Part shown: piece after piece, positions 1 through 7,851 of the stretch
How positions within the stretch are numbered: position 1 is the stretch's first letter
Layout: every line of letters begins with the position of its first letter
Source of the DNA: Bacillota bacterium
Lineage (GTDB): Bacteria; Bacillota; Clostridia; Oscillospirales; Acutalibacteraceae
Assembly: GCA_023410445.1 (NCBI GenBank)
Contig: JAEYPT010000004.1
Coordinates: forward strand, 1-63,541
Length of the DNA: 63,541 bases
Reading direction: 5' to 3'
Made by a program: the position numbers and the translations under genes
The notes under the pieces: model-generated
The model's database searches: none
The model's input: only the letters and a program-made list of their open reading frames with translations
Told to the model about the DNA's origin: nothing

Positions 1-51
1 TACTTGGCTGGTAACGGCCCGGGACAATAGGTAGCGCCAACATTTGTATAT

Positions 52-127
52 TCCTCGTTAGCTCAGCTGGTAGAGCATGCGGCTGTTAACCGCAGGGTCG
101 TTGGTTCGAGCCCAACACGGGGAGCCA
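52..127 (+). tRNA. tRNA-Asn (anticodon GTT)
   Basis: A full cloverleaf can be drawn. The 7-bp acceptor stem pairs TCCTCGT with ACGGGGA, with one G-T pair. The anticodon stem TGCGG/CCGCA encloses loop CTGTTAA, giving anticodon GTT. The T arm carries GGTTCGAGCC. The discriminator base is G at 124 and CCA is encoded at 125-127. It is followed by several hairpins and a partial copy of its own 3' end. Confidence 0.97.
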
Positions 128-132
128 GAATG

Positions 133-157
133 CCGTCCGCGAAAGCGGGCGGTTTTT
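133..157 (+). terminator. Rho-independent terminator after tRNA-Asn
   Basis: CCGTCCGC and GCGGGCGG pair around a GAAA tetraloop, followed by TTTTT. It lies 5 bases after the encoded CCA and fits termination of the tRNA transcript. Confidence 0.8.
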
Positions 158-191
158 GTTTGCTTCAATTGGGCGAGAACAGGGCGTTAAG

Positions 192-215
192 AAAACACTC
201 CTGCGGAGTGTTTTT
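192..215 (+). terminator. Second hairpin after tRNA-Asn
   Basis: AAAACACTCC and GGAGTGTTTT pair around TGC with a short T run. This is probably a back-up terminator, or the relic terminator of a lost tRNA gene, because a truncated tRNA 3' end follows at 234-255. Confidence 0.5.
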
Positions 216-233
216 AGCCCGCGGTCCGCAGGG

Positions 234-255
234 CGAGCCCAACACGGGGAGCCAG
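234..255 (+). repeat. 22-bp direct repeat of the tRNA-Asn 3' end
   Basis: Positions 234-255 repeat positions 107-128 exactly: the T-arm 3' half, acceptor 3' strand, discriminator, CCA and the next G. The upstream context GCAGGG is also shared, as if most of a second tRNA had been deleted. A duplicated tRNA 3' end can also mark an integration site (att), but no integrase or mobile gene follows here. Confidence 0.8.
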
Positions 256-256
256 C

Positions 257-288
257 AAAAAGGTCATCGCTTTTGCGATGACCTTTTT
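257..288 (+). terminator. Strong terminator hairpin
   Basis: A perfect 14-bp stem pairs AAAAAGGTCATCGC with GCGATGACCTTTTT around TTTT. It is A-rich on the 5' side and T-rich on the 3' side, so it could work in both directions. The stretch from 289 to 495 holds nothing else I can name except a small 6-bp hairpin (CTGTGC/GCACAG) just before the next gene. Confidence 0.85.
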
Positions 289-495
289 GCTTTATTCAAT
301 GTTGAATTAATGTTGAATTTTGGGTGACGGGCTTGCGTTTCAGAAGGATTTGCATTGTCAACAGCACGCTTCAGCCTTGGATGTCGTAGGCGAGTTCGGT
401 CCGCATGGTCTAACCGGAGGGCCATTGGTTCATATGGCTTCGTGGTCAATGCCTCTGTGCCTCGGCAATTGCACAGACGGGAGAGGAATATAATT

Positions 496-1050
496 ATGGA
501 ATTGTTGGATATTGTAGATGAAAACGGGATTCCTACGGGTGAAACCGTTGAGCGCGAAACTGCGCACTGCAACGGCATCCGGCACCGAACGTCCCACGTG
601 TGGCTTCTCAGAGACCGAAATGGAAAAATACAAGTACTGCTGCAAAAACGGAGCTTGAATAAGGATTCCTATCCCGGCTGCTACGATATATCAAGTGCCG
701 GCCATATTCCTGCAGGCGAGGAGTTTTCCGGTTCTGCCATCAGGGAATTAAAAGAAGAATTGGGAGTATGCGTGACGGAAAAAGAACTCATTTATTGCGG
801 GCAGCGTCGGTTTAAATGCCGTGGAATGTTTCATGGACGGGAGTTCTTTGACAATCAGGTCAGCAATGTGTACGCTCTCTGGAAAGATCTGGAGGAAGCG
901 GAGTTCATGCTTCAGAAGTCAGAAGTGGATTCCGTTCGGTGGCTGGATTGGCAAGACTGCCTTGATCTCGTGGAAAACGGCAAGGCTCCGAATTGTATCT
1001 GGCTGAAGGAATTGGAGATGGTTGCAAATGCGGTGAATATTCCAGATTGA
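496..1050 (+). CDS. Nudix hydrolase (isopentenyl-diphosphate isomerase-like subfamily)
   Basis: A 184-residue cytoplasmic Nudix protein. The Nudix box fits GX5EX7REUXEEXGU exactly at residues 69-91 (G69, E75, R83-E84, E87-E88), which coordinates the metal for pyrophosphate-bond hydrolysis. The N-terminal part, with the HRTSHVWL strand, resembles YfcD-type enzymes related to IPP isomerase, so the substrate cannot be read from sequence. The ATG at 496 has GAGAGGA about ten bases upstream. An upstream in-frame TTG at 355 would add 47 residues unlike the family and is not used. It appears monocistronic and converges on the RnfD-like gene. Confidence 0.9.
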   Translation: MELLDIVDENGIPTGETVERETAHCNGIRHRTSHVWLLRDRNGKIQVLLQKRSLNKDSYPGCYDISSAGHIPAGEEFSGSAIRELKEELGVCVTEKELIYCGQRRFKCRGMFHGREFFDNQVSNVYALWKDLEEAEFMLQKSEVDSVRWLDWQDCLDLVENGKAPNCIWLKELEMVANAVNIPD

Positions 1051-1107
1051 AACCGGATGTTCGACGGAAATTAACTTGAATCTTGTTAACCGCAATAGGT
1101 CAAGATT

Positions 1108-2064
1108 TTAGGCGCCTCTTTCGGAGACAGGGGAGAATTTCGATCGGCGAGTTACAGCTTCGATCAGAGGTGTAAGGAAATTCATCAGAACAATGGCGAC
1201 CGGCACGGCATCCGGCAGAGCGGTCAACTGCCGGAGCAGAATGGTGAGAATCCCGCATCCGGTCGCGAAGACAGCCTGTCCCTTCCAGGAAGTCGGAGAA
1301 GTCGTATAGTCGGTTGCCATGAAGAACGCACACAGAAGCAGGCTACCGGAAAGAAGGTCGAACGGCACGTTCCGTCCCATGATCAGGGAGAGCAGGGCCG
1401 CGGTAGCGACATAGCAGACGGGAATAACCGGAGTAATGATCCTCCGAAACAGGAGATACACCAAACCGAACAGCAGGGCAAACGCGCAGGTCGTGCCGAG
1501 CATTCCGGTGTGGTTGCCGAAAAACAGATTCACAAGATCCGGAATCCGGTCGGGTGGTAGGTCGAACGTCGAAGTACCCGGAACGCCGCCGTCAGTATGG
1601 AGATAGGAGAACGGCTGAATCCATAAGGTCATGTCGGCAGGAAAGAGAAGGGACAGAAGAATGCGTGCACCTAGAGCCGGGTTGACGGGGTTCTTTCCGA
1701 TTCCTCCGAATACCTGTTTGAGGAGCACAATGGCAATTATCCCCCCGAGCGCTGCGATCCAAAGGGGGATCGAAACGGGAAGGCTCAGTGCAAGCAGCAG
1801 ACCGGTTACGGCTGCGCTCAGGTCGCCGACGGTGCTTGTTCGATTCGACGCCTTACAGAACACAAACTCGCTCAAAACACAGGAGGCAATGGAAACGGCC
1901 ATGACCAGCATGGTGCGCGGCCCGAAAATCAGTATTGCAGCCGCGGCAGCGGGAACAAGGGCAAGGATTACCTCCAGCATGATCCGGTGGGTAGAAAATC
2001 CCGCCTTTTTCTGATGCTCCGCCGCGATCGAGCCGCGCATTTGGAGCCAGCCATTCAGTTTCAT
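1108..2064 (-). CDS. rnfD: RnfD/NqrB-family membrane flavoprotein (orphan)
   Basis: A 318-residue polytopic membrane protein with about eight to nine hydrophobic segments. It matches the RnfD/NqrB family, including the GGIGKNPVNPALGAR stretch near residues 120-134. In the family a periplasmic SGAT-like motif carries covalent FMN on Thr. Here the aligned segment at 158-166 reads DGGVPGTST, so Ser165 or a neighbouring Thr would be the acceptor. The chosen ATG is preceded by AGAGGAGG six bases upstream; an in-frame ATG at 2088 lacks such a site. The upstream gene ends about 40 bases away and encodes ApbE, the transferase that would attach the flavin. No rnfABCEG genes are present, so the electron partners are unknown. 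Confidence 0.88.
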   Translation of the reverse strand: MKLNGWLQMRGSIAAEHQKKAGFSTHRIMLEVILALVPAAAAAILIFGPRTMLVMAVSIASCVLSEFVFCKASNRTSTVGDLSAAVTGLLLALSLPVSIPLWIAALGGIIAIVLLKQVFGGIGKNPVNPALGARILLSLLFPADMTLWIQPFSYLHTDGGVPGTSTFDLPPDRIPDLVNLFFGNHTGMLGTTCAFALLFGLVYLLFRRIITPVIPVCYVATAALLSLIMGRNVPFDLLSGSLLLCAFFMATDYTTSPTSWKGQAVFATGCGILTILLRQLTALPDAVPVAIVLMNFLTPLIEAVTRRSKFSPVSERGA

Positions 2065-2105
2065 AGAAATCCTCCTCTGTGAGTTCATCGGGAGTTCCGT
2101 TTTGC

Positions 2106-3158
2106 TTATTTTGCGAGAGTATAGGTGTTATTTGTGATTCGGAAGCCGGTTTTCAGCGAACCGGTAACACAAATTTTTTTTGTCTGATCGATGAAAATTC
2201 CGTCAGCGTGATATTGGTTCAAAAGCGCCGTTCCCTTTTCCGTTCCGAGGACGAAGCAGGCATAGGCGAGGGCATCGCTGAGCGTTCCGCTTTCCGAGCG
2301 GACTGTCACGGAGGCAAGCCCGCTGGCTGCCGGATATCCGGTTCTTGGGTCCAGAACGTGGTGATACAGGACTCCGTTTTTGGCGAAGCTGCTCTGATCG
2401 ATTCTACAGGTGGAAAGAAACCCAGAACCAAGGTCAACTTGCCCTACGGTTGCCGACTGTTCACCGGGCGCCTCCAAACCGCGCACAGCGACCTGCCAGA
2501 CGGCCCTGTCCGGCTTTTGACCGTAAACCCCGACACTTTCCCCGACTGCGACGATTGCGCCGGAAACGCCCGCTTTCCGGTATTCCTGTACGGCCGCGTC
2601 GCAGGCGGCACCTTTCTCCACCGTGCTCAGATCAATTGCCGTGGAATGCAGTTTCAGGGAGGCTGTGGATTCGGTAATACTGATGCGTAAATTGCGGTAG
2701 TTCACATACGGCAGGAAGTCCCGAATCTGGTTCTTCTCCGGAATATGCTGATTTTGACCTCCAAAATCCCATAGAGACGAAAGTGGAAAGATGGTCGGGT
2801 CGAACGCACCGCCTGATTTCTCTGCCGCATCCAGACACGTTTTCAGAACCGCCGTCGTCTGCGAATCAATGGTAATCCAGTCGGTTCCCGCGGCCTCGTT
2901 CAGCCGGGCGACGTCGGAGCCGTCGATCTGCCAGGAGATCTGGTTTTCCAGCCGCTCCACGCTTGCGGCGGCAGCAGTTGCTGCCGATTTCCGGGTTTTC
3001 CCATAGACAGTTTGCTGCACGGTATTGCCTAACGCATTGGTTGCGCTTTCGTAGCCCTGAGCATTCTGAAGGGACCGGACGAAAAAAAAGGCTGCGACTG
3101 CCAGAAGCCCGACGGCTCCTGCGGCAATTGCAGCCGCTGCTTTTTTATTCCGGATCAT
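2106..3158 (-). CDS. apbE: ApbE-family FAD:protein FMN transferase
   Basis: A 350-residue protein with an N-terminal membrane anchor (about residues 7-27) followed by an extracytoplasmic ApbE domain. Recognisable blocks are GAFDPTIFPLSSLWDFG from residue 117, a DLSTVEKGAACD segment in place of the usual DLGGIAKGYA, and HHVLDPRTGYPA near the C-terminus. The family moves FMN from FAD to Ser/Thr of target proteins outside the cytoplasm. The obvious target is the RnfD-like protein encoded directly downstream in the same operon. The start has AGGAGG at ideal spacing and a consensus promoter upstream. The Gly-to-Ser/Thr changes in the FAD-binding block are unusual but may be tolerated. Confidence 0.92.
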   Translation of the reverse strand: MIRNKKAAAAIAAGAVGLLAVAAFFFVRSLQNAQGYESATNALGNTVQQTVYGKTRKSAATAAAASVERLENQISWQIDGSDVARLNEAAGTDWITIDSQTTAVLKTCLDAAEKSGGAFDPTIFPLSSLWDFGGQNQHIPEKNQIRDFLPYVNYRNLRISITESTASLKLHSTAIDLSTVEKGAACDAAVQEYRKAGVSGAIVAVGESVGVYGQKPDRAVWQVAVRGLEAPGEQSATVGQVDLGSGFLSTCRIDQSSFAKNGVLYHHVLDPRTGYPAASGLASVTVRSESGTLSDALAYACFVLGTEKGTALLNQYHADGIFIDQTKKICVTGSLKTGFRITNNTYTLAK

Positions 3159-3188
3159 TCGAGCCTCCTGAATTCTTTTCTAAACTGA

Positions 3189-3217
3189 ATTATAGCAATT
3201 TTTTGCCGGAAAGTCCA
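3189..3217 (-). promoter_or_regulatory. Promoter of the apbE-rnfD operon
   Basis: On the minus strand, TGGACT (-35) and a perfect TATAAT (-10) are 17 bp apart and about 30 bases upstream of the apbE start. Confidence 0.65.
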
Positions 3218-3291
3218 GCCGCATTCCCGGATTTATAAGGGAGAATACGGTGTTCACAGACAAAACGGCACGCCAAATTTCATGCGGGGGC

Positions 3292-3320
3292 TTTTCATAA
3301 GTCGAAGATATTGTTATAAT
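3292..3320 (+). promoter_or_regulatory. Promoter of the ybaK-trmB operon
   Basis: TTTTCA and TATAAT are separated by 17 bp, about 65 bases before the ATG at 3387. Confidence 0.55.
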
Positions 3321-3386
3321 GGTAAAAAATCATACTTCCGACAGCTCCGGAGCTGTTTTCCGGGAGTGCCGATAACGGAGGAAAAA

Positions 3387-3869
3387 ATGTCAACGGAAAA
3401 AGTTGCGCGGTATCTTACCCAAAGCCATATGGAAGATCGTCTGCGCGTATTTGAAAGCTCCAGCGCTACTGTGGAGCTTGCGGCGCAGGTGCTGGGCGTG
3501 GAACCGGCCCGCATCGCAAAATCCATTTCCCTGCATCACGGGGACGGCTGCGTGATCGTTGTAGCTGCAGGCGATGGCAAAATCGATAACGCCAAATTCA
3601 AGGCGGAATTCGGGGAAAAAGCCCGGATGCTGAAAACAGAAGAGGTCGAACCGATGACGGGCTACCCGATCGGGGGAGTGTGCCCGTTTGCAAATCCGCC
3701 GGGAGCGGAGATTTACTGTGATGTATCGCTCAAGCGGTTCGATACGGTTTATCCGGCGGGCGGGAGCGCCGATTCCTGTGTGAAACTCACCTGCGACGAA
3801 CTGTTTGAGCTCTCAAAGAGCGAGAAATGGGTCGATGTCTGCAAAGGATGGGATGGTACTGCTTCATGA
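3387..3869 (+). CDS. YbaK/EbsC-type aminoacyl-tRNA deacylase
   Basis: A 160-residue cytoplasmic protein of the YbaK/ProRS-INS editing family, which hydrolyses mischarged tRNA (classically Cys-tRNA-Pro). The conserved lysine lies in ARIAKSISL (K45). The GGVCPFANPPG block and the C-terminal SLKRFDTVYPAGGS segment are typical. The ATG at 3387 has ACGGAGG about six bases upstream, which excludes the 35 extra codons further 5'. Its TGA overlaps the ATG of trmB (ATGA), so the two genes are translationally coupled. The exact tRNA substrate is not evident. Confidence 0.88.
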   Translation: MSTEKVARYLTQSHMEDRLRVFESSSATVELAAQVLGVEPARIAKSISLHHGDGCVIVVAAGDGKIDNAKFKAEFGEKARMLKTEEVEPMTGYPIGGVCPFANPPGAEIYCDVSLKRFDTVYPAGGSADSCVKLTCDELFELSKSEKWVDVCKGWDGTAS

Positions 3870-4525
3870 GAATGCGCAACAAGCCCTGGGCGCGCCCGGA
3901 ACTTGAAGCCTGCCCCTTTTTCATTCGCAGGCCGGAACAGTATCTTGGCCGGTGGCATTCGCTTTTTGCCCGCCAACAGCCCGTCTTTCTGGAGCTCGGC
4001 TGCGGGAAGGGGCTTTTTCTGGCTGGCGCAGCCCCCGCAAACCCGCAGATTAACTATCTTGGCATCGATCTGAAGGATTCCGTCCTTGGCCCGGCCCGCC
4101 GGAATATCGAAGAGGCCTTTCAGGCCTCCGGAAAGCCGGAGGACAACGTGCTCATCGCGGAGATGAACATCGAGCGGATTCTTGATGCCATGGGTCCGGA
4201 GGATTCGGTGGACCGGATCTGTATTAATTTCTGCAATCCCTGGCCGAAAAAGAAACACCAAAAGCGTCGGCTGACACATCCGCGTTTTTTGGAGAACTAC
4301 CGGAAACTATTGGTTCCGGGCGGCGAGATTCACCTGAAAACCGACGACGACGGTCTTTTTGCCGACACGCTGGACTATCTGGCGGAATCCGGGTTCGAGG
4401 TTGTATGGAAGACGTACGATCTGCACGCCGATCCTCCGGAGGACAACATTCTGACGGAACATGAAAAGATGTTTCTTGCGAAGGGAATTCCCATCAAGGC
4501 GCTGACGGCGCGGATGCTCCCATAA
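3866..4525 (+). CDS. trmB: tRNA (guanine-N7-)-methyltransferase TrmB
   Basis: A 219-residue SAM-dependent methyltransferase that makes m7G46 in tRNA. The SAM-binding motif LELGCGKG is at about 42-49. The family signature FCNPWPKKKHQKRRL, ending in the conserved RLTHPRFL, follows in the second half. The ATGA overlap with ybaK and the family length both support the start at 3866. A 19-bp hairpin ends the operon. Confidence 0.95.
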   Translation: MRMRNKPWARPELEACPFFIRRPEQYLGRWHSLFARQQPVFLELGCGKGLFLAGAAPANPQINYLGIDLKDSVLGPARRNIEEAFQASGKPEDNVLIAEMNIERILDAMGPEDSVDRICINFCNPWPKKKHQKRRLTHPRFLENYRKLLVPGGEIHLKTDDDGLFADTLDYLAESGFEVVWKTYDLHADPPEDNILTEHEKMFLAKGIPIKALTARMLP

Positions 4526-4529
4526 AGAT

Positions 4530-4571
4530 GCAAACAGGGCGGATATGCGTCAGCATATCCGCCCTGTTTGC
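4530..4571. terminator. Bidirectional hairpin between trmB and hsp20
   Basis: A perfect 19-bp inverted repeat begins GCAAACAGGGCGG and closes on loop GTCA, between two convergent genes. T-rich bases follow mainly on the minus-strand side. Confidence 0.75.
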
Positions 4572-4579
4572 CTGAGAAG

Positions 4580-5005
4580 CTATTGAATTTCGATTTGTTT
4601 CGGCACCGGCTGGGTTTCCACCTGTTTTGGAAGATTCATAGAGAGAACTCCGCCGTCGTAGGCCGCGGTAATCTTTGAAGCATCGATGCCCTCGATGTCG
4701 AAGCTGCGGCTCACTGCGCCATATCTGCGCTCGCGGCGAATATAATTGTTCTGGTCGCTGTTGGTTTCTTCCTTATGTTCCGCGGAGATGGTCAGCCGGT
4801 TGCCTTCAATGCCGATCTTAATATCTTCTTTGTTGAAGCCCGGCATATCGGCCTTCAGCAGGAATTTGTCGCCTTGGTCGAGAATGTCGGTACGGCAGGG
4901 GGCAATGCCCTTTTCAAACTCGTTGAAGAAATTGTCGTTCATCATCCGGTCAAAATAATCAAACAGCCCATTGTTTCTGCGCTCGAACGGAATCAGATCA
5001 AACAT
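4580..5005 (-). CDS. Hsp20/alpha-crystallin small heat-shock protein
   Basis: A 141-residue small heat-shock protein with an N-terminal arm (MFDLIPFERRNNG), a central alpha-crystallin domain and a short C-terminal tail. The family motif appears as AAYDGGVLSMNLPK. It is an ATP-independent holdase that assembles into oligomers. The ATG at 5005 has GGAGGT eight bases upstream; the longer frame to 5068 adds unrelated residues. A CIRCE-like inverted repeat about 125 bases upstream points to control by HrcA. The 5' leader also contains a GGGAAGC/GCTTCCC hairpin. Confidence 0.93.
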   Translation of the reverse strand: MFDLIPFERRNNGLFDYFDRMMNDNFFNEFEKGIAPCRTDILDQGDKFLLKADMPGFNKEDIKIGIEGNRLTISAEHKEETNSDQNNYIRRERRYGAVSRSFDIEGIDASKITAAYDGGVLSMNLPKQVETQPVPKQIEIQ

Positions 5006-5129
5006 AATCCATACCTCCAAATAAAAATTTAATTTTTCCAGGGAAGCTTTTCTGCTTCCCTTTGACAATTATCAGTATAGAGACTTATTATGAATAAATT
5101 TAGAAGTATCTATGTACTTTTTGTTAAAA

Positions 5130-5156
5130 TTAGCAGTTAAAATAGAAGAGTGCTAA
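5130..5156 (-). promoter_or_regulatory. CIRCE-like HrcA operator upstream of hsp20
   Basis: TTAGCAGTT-N9-GAGTGCTAA matches the CIRCE consensus TTAGCACTC-N9-GAGTGCTAA at 16 of 18 arm positions, with a perfect right arm and correct 9-base spacing. It lies in the 5' region of hsp20, with no other gene nearby. Confidence 0.8.
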
Positions 5157-5283
5157 AATTGGAATAAAATTCAAATTCTATCAAAACACACGTTTCGGTT
5201 GGGCTACAGTACATCTCTTCATCCCGGATATCAATTGACCCGAAGGGATTTAACGTGTTGCGGGGACTGATCGAAGTTTTGAA

Positions 5284-5322
5284 TAGAAAAGGCCGTCCCC
5301 GTAATAGGGACGGCCTTTTCTA
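5284..5322 (-). terminator. Terminator of the cyclophilin-ABC operon
   Basis: A 16-bp stem (core AAAAGGCCGTCCC with GGGACGGCCTTTT) and a 7-base loop lie just beyond the stop codon of the ABC exporter. Confidence 0.85.
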
Positions 5323-5332
5323 TGGAATGAAG

Positions 5333-7087
5333 TCAACCGGTCTCCTGGATGGAATCCAGGCCTTCAAACTGCATATTGTAATACTTTGAGTATATTCCGC
5401 CTGCATTTAACAGTTCATGGTGCGATCCGCGCTCCTGAATGCCGTCGTCGGCTATCACAACAATTTCATCCGCGTTGCGGATCGTACTCAGACGGTGCGC
5501 AATCACAATGGTGGTGCGGTTCTTTGCAAGATGGTCCAGCGACTCCTGAATGCGGCGTTCGCTTTCGTTGTCGAGTGCGCTGGTCGCTTCGTCAAGAATC
5601 AGAATCGGCGGGTTTTTAAGGAACACGCGGGCAATGGCAATGCGTTGCTTCTGGCCGCCGCTCAGGCGGGTACCGCGCTCGCCGACATAAGTGTCATAGC
5701 CGTTTTCCAACCCGGCAATGAATTCGTGGATGTTTGCGCATTTGGCGGCTTCCATGATTTCTTCCATGGTGGCTTCGGGCTTGCCGTAGGCGATGTTGTC
5801 CCGGATGCTGCCGGAGAACATGTAGACGTCCTGCTGCACGATTCCGATGGCGCTGCGCAGTGATTTCAGCATGAGGTCGCGCACATCCGTGCCATCGATC
5901 TGAATGCTTCCTTCCGTCACGTCGTAGAAGCGGGGGAGCAAAGAGCATAGGGTTGTTTTCCCGCCTCCGGAGGGGCCGACCAGAGCGACCGTCCGCCCTG
6001 CGTCAATATGGATGGAGATATGGTTGAGCACTTCCTCGTCGCTGTTGTAGCGGAACGAAACGTCGTCAAAATCAATTTCACCCCGGACTCCGTTCAGTTC
6101 CTTCGCATCCGGCTTATCTGTAATTTCCGGCTGGGTCTCAATCACCTCAAGGAAGCGACGGAAACCGGAATACCCTTTTTGAAACTGCTCGGTGAATTCC
6201 ACGAGCACGTCGATCGGGTTGATGAAAATATTGATGTACAGGGCGTACACGGCAAGATCGGCAAGCCGCAGAGAGCCAAATGCCACAAACAGCCCGCCGC
6301 TGATCAGAACGGTCAGATACAACAGGCCCTCGAAAAAGGAGTTGCCCGCCCGGAAAGTGCCCATGATTTTATAGCTGCTGACTTTGGAATCCAGAAACTT
6401 CAGGTTGCTTTCTTCGAACTTGTCGTGCTCCAGGTCTTCGTTTCCGAACGATTTTACAACCCGGATTCCCGCGAGACTGTCTTGCACCTGTGAGTTAACT
6501 CCCGCAATCTTTTTACGGTTGTCCAGGAAAATCGCCCGCATTTTCTTGTTTTCATAGATGCTGAACCAGATCATGACCAGCGTGACGGCAAACAGAATGC
6601 CCGTCATGGGGAGGTTAATCGCCGCGAGCAGGATGAAGGAGCCGAGAATCTTCACCACGGAAATGAAGATGTTCTCGGGGCCGTGATGCGCCAGCTCTGA
6701 AATATCAAACAGATCGGAGACCAGCTTGCTCATCATCTCGCCCGTATTGTTTTGGTCGTAGTAGGAAAACGAAAGTCGCTGAAAATGGTCGAACAGGTCC
6801 TGACGCATGTTGCTTTCCATCCGCGCGCCCATCACGTGGCCCCAGGAGGTAATAAAGTACTGGCAGCCGTAGCGGGCAACATACATCAGCAGCAGGAGAA
6901 TTCCGATGATCCACAGGGAATTTAAGATTGCGGCCGCTCCTTGCGAATAAAGGCCGTTCGTCAGCCATCGGAGAATTTGCGGAAATGAGATATCGATGGC
7001 GGAAAGGGTAAGCGCGCAGAACATATCAAAGTAGAAAATGGCCCGGTAAGGCCGATAGTACTGAATAAATTTTCGAAATACTGACAT
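5333..7087 (-). CDS. ABC exporter, fused permease and ATPase (MsbA/LmrA type)
   Basis: A 584-residue half-transporter. Six predicted transmembrane helices occupy about residues 1-310 and an ABC ATPase fills the C-terminal half. The ATPase shows Walker A GPSGGGKTT, the Q-loop IGIVQQDVYMFSGSIRDNI, signature LSGGQKQR, Walker B ILILDEATSALD and H-loop IAHRLSTI. It would work as a homodimer exporting lipid, drug or peptide; nothing in the sequence fixes the substrate. GGAGGG precedes the ATG. It lies about 50 bases after the cyclophilin gene with no terminator between, so the two are probably co-transcribed. Confidence 0.93.
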   Translation of the reverse strand: MSVFRKFIQYYRPYRAIFYFDMFCALTLSAIDISFPQILRWLTNGLYSQGAAAILNSLWIIGILLLLMYVARYGCQYFITSWGHVMGARMESNMRQDLFDHFQRLSFSYYDQNNTGEMMSKLVSDLFDISELAHHGPENIFISVVKILGSFILLAAINLPMTGILFAVTLVMIWFSIYENKKMRAIFLDNRKKIAGVNSQVQDSLAGIRVVKSFGNEDLEHDKFEESNLKFLDSKVSSYKIMGTFRAGNSFFEGLLYLTVLISGGLFVAFGSLRLADLAVYALYINIFINPIDVLVEFTEQFQKGYSGFRRFLEVIETQPEITDKPDAKELNGVRGEIDFDDVSFRYNSDEEVLNHISIHIDAGRTVALVGPSGGGKTTLCSLLPRFYDVTEGSIQIDGTDVRDLMLKSLRSAIGIVQQDVYMFSGSIRDNIAYGKPEATMEEIMEAAKCANIHEFIAGLENGYDTYVGERGTRLSGGQKQRIAIARVFLKNPPILILDEATSALDNESERRIQESLDHLAKNRTTIVIAHRLSTIRNADEIVVIADDGIQERGSHHELLNAGGIYSKYYNMQFEGLDSIQETG

Positions 7088-7138
7088 TTTGCCCTCCGAA
7101 ACTAAAAACTGCCTGTTCCCGGAAGCGGCCGTGGGGAC

Positions 7139-7660
7139 TTACCGCTCTATTTTTGCGGGTTCCCCGTAATCCGTTTCAAAGGTATCGACGGTGGCCGATA
7201 CCAGAACTTCCTCGTCCAGCGGTTTGTCGTCGTAGTCGCGCGGCACCGAGACGATGCGGTCCACTTCCTCCATACCCTTGAGAACCTTGCCGAAGGCGGC
7301 GTATTCGCCATCCAGATACGGCGCGTCGTCTACCATGATGAAGAACTGTGAGCCGGCGCTGTTCGGGTTGACGGAGCGGGCCATGGATACGACGCCGCGC
7401 GTATGCTTCAGCTCGTTTTTAAAGTGATTGGAGGTGAATTCCCCCTTGATGCAGTACCCCGGGCCGCCGGTCCCGTTGCCTTGGGGATCGCCGCCCTGAA
7501 TCATGAATTTGGGGATAATACGGTGGAATTTCGTCCCGTTGTAAAACCCCTTGCCGACAAGGGAGATAAAATTTTTCACGGTATTGGGCGCCACATCCGG
7601 GTAAAGCTCAATTTCAATGGTCCCTTTTGCGGTTTTTAAGGTTACGATCGGATTATTCAT
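7139..7660 (-). CDS. Cyclophilin-type peptidyl-prolyl cis-trans isomerase
   Basis: A 173-residue single-domain cyclophilin with no signal peptide, so cytoplasmic. The blocks NFISLVGKGFYNGTKFHRII, MIQGGDPQGNGTGGPGY and GSQFFIM are typical; the catalytic Arg sits in FHRII. It catalyses proline isomerisation during protein folding. The ATG at 7660 has GGAGGG seven bases upstream and is preferred over the ATG at 7678, which overlaps that site. A promoter lies at 7704-7732. Confidence 0.94.
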   Translation of the reverse strand: MNNPIVTLKTAKGTIEIELYPDVAPNTVKNFISLVGKGFYNGTKFHRIIPKFMIQGGDPQGNGTGGPGYCIKGEFTSNHFKNELKHTRGVVSMARSVNPNSAGSQFFIMVDDAPYLDGEYAAFGKVLKGMEEVDRIVSVPRDYDDKPLDEEVLVSATVDTFETDYGEPAKIER

Positions 7661-7703
7661 AAATGCACCCTCCATCAAACAGTAATATCAAACGATTCTT
7701 TAT

Positions 7704-7732
7704 ATTATAGATGACCCGCAGAATTTCCACAA
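7704..7732 (-). promoter_or_regulatory. Promoter of the cyclophilin-ABC operon
   Basis: TTGTGG (-35) and TATAAT (-10) on the minus strand are 17 bp apart. Confidence 0.65.
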
Positions 7733-7771
7733 GGCGATTTTATAAAATGGAGTTTATGAGATTGATTTTCA

Positions 7772-7799
7772 TTGAAACCTCATATTTCTGTGTTATATT
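7772..7799 (+). promoter_or_regulatory. Promoter of the Ser/Thr-rich small protein gene
   Basis: TTGAAA and TATATT are spaced 16 bp apart, about 50 bases before the ATG at 7852. Confidence 0.55.
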
Positions 7800-7851
7800 T
7801 TCAATAGAAAGTGGTAAATATTTCTTTTTTCCCGAAAGGAGGTGATAAACA

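Noticed and set aside
234..255. A second functional tRNA
   Set aside because: Only the 3' end is present; no D arm, anticodon arm or 5' acceptor strand.
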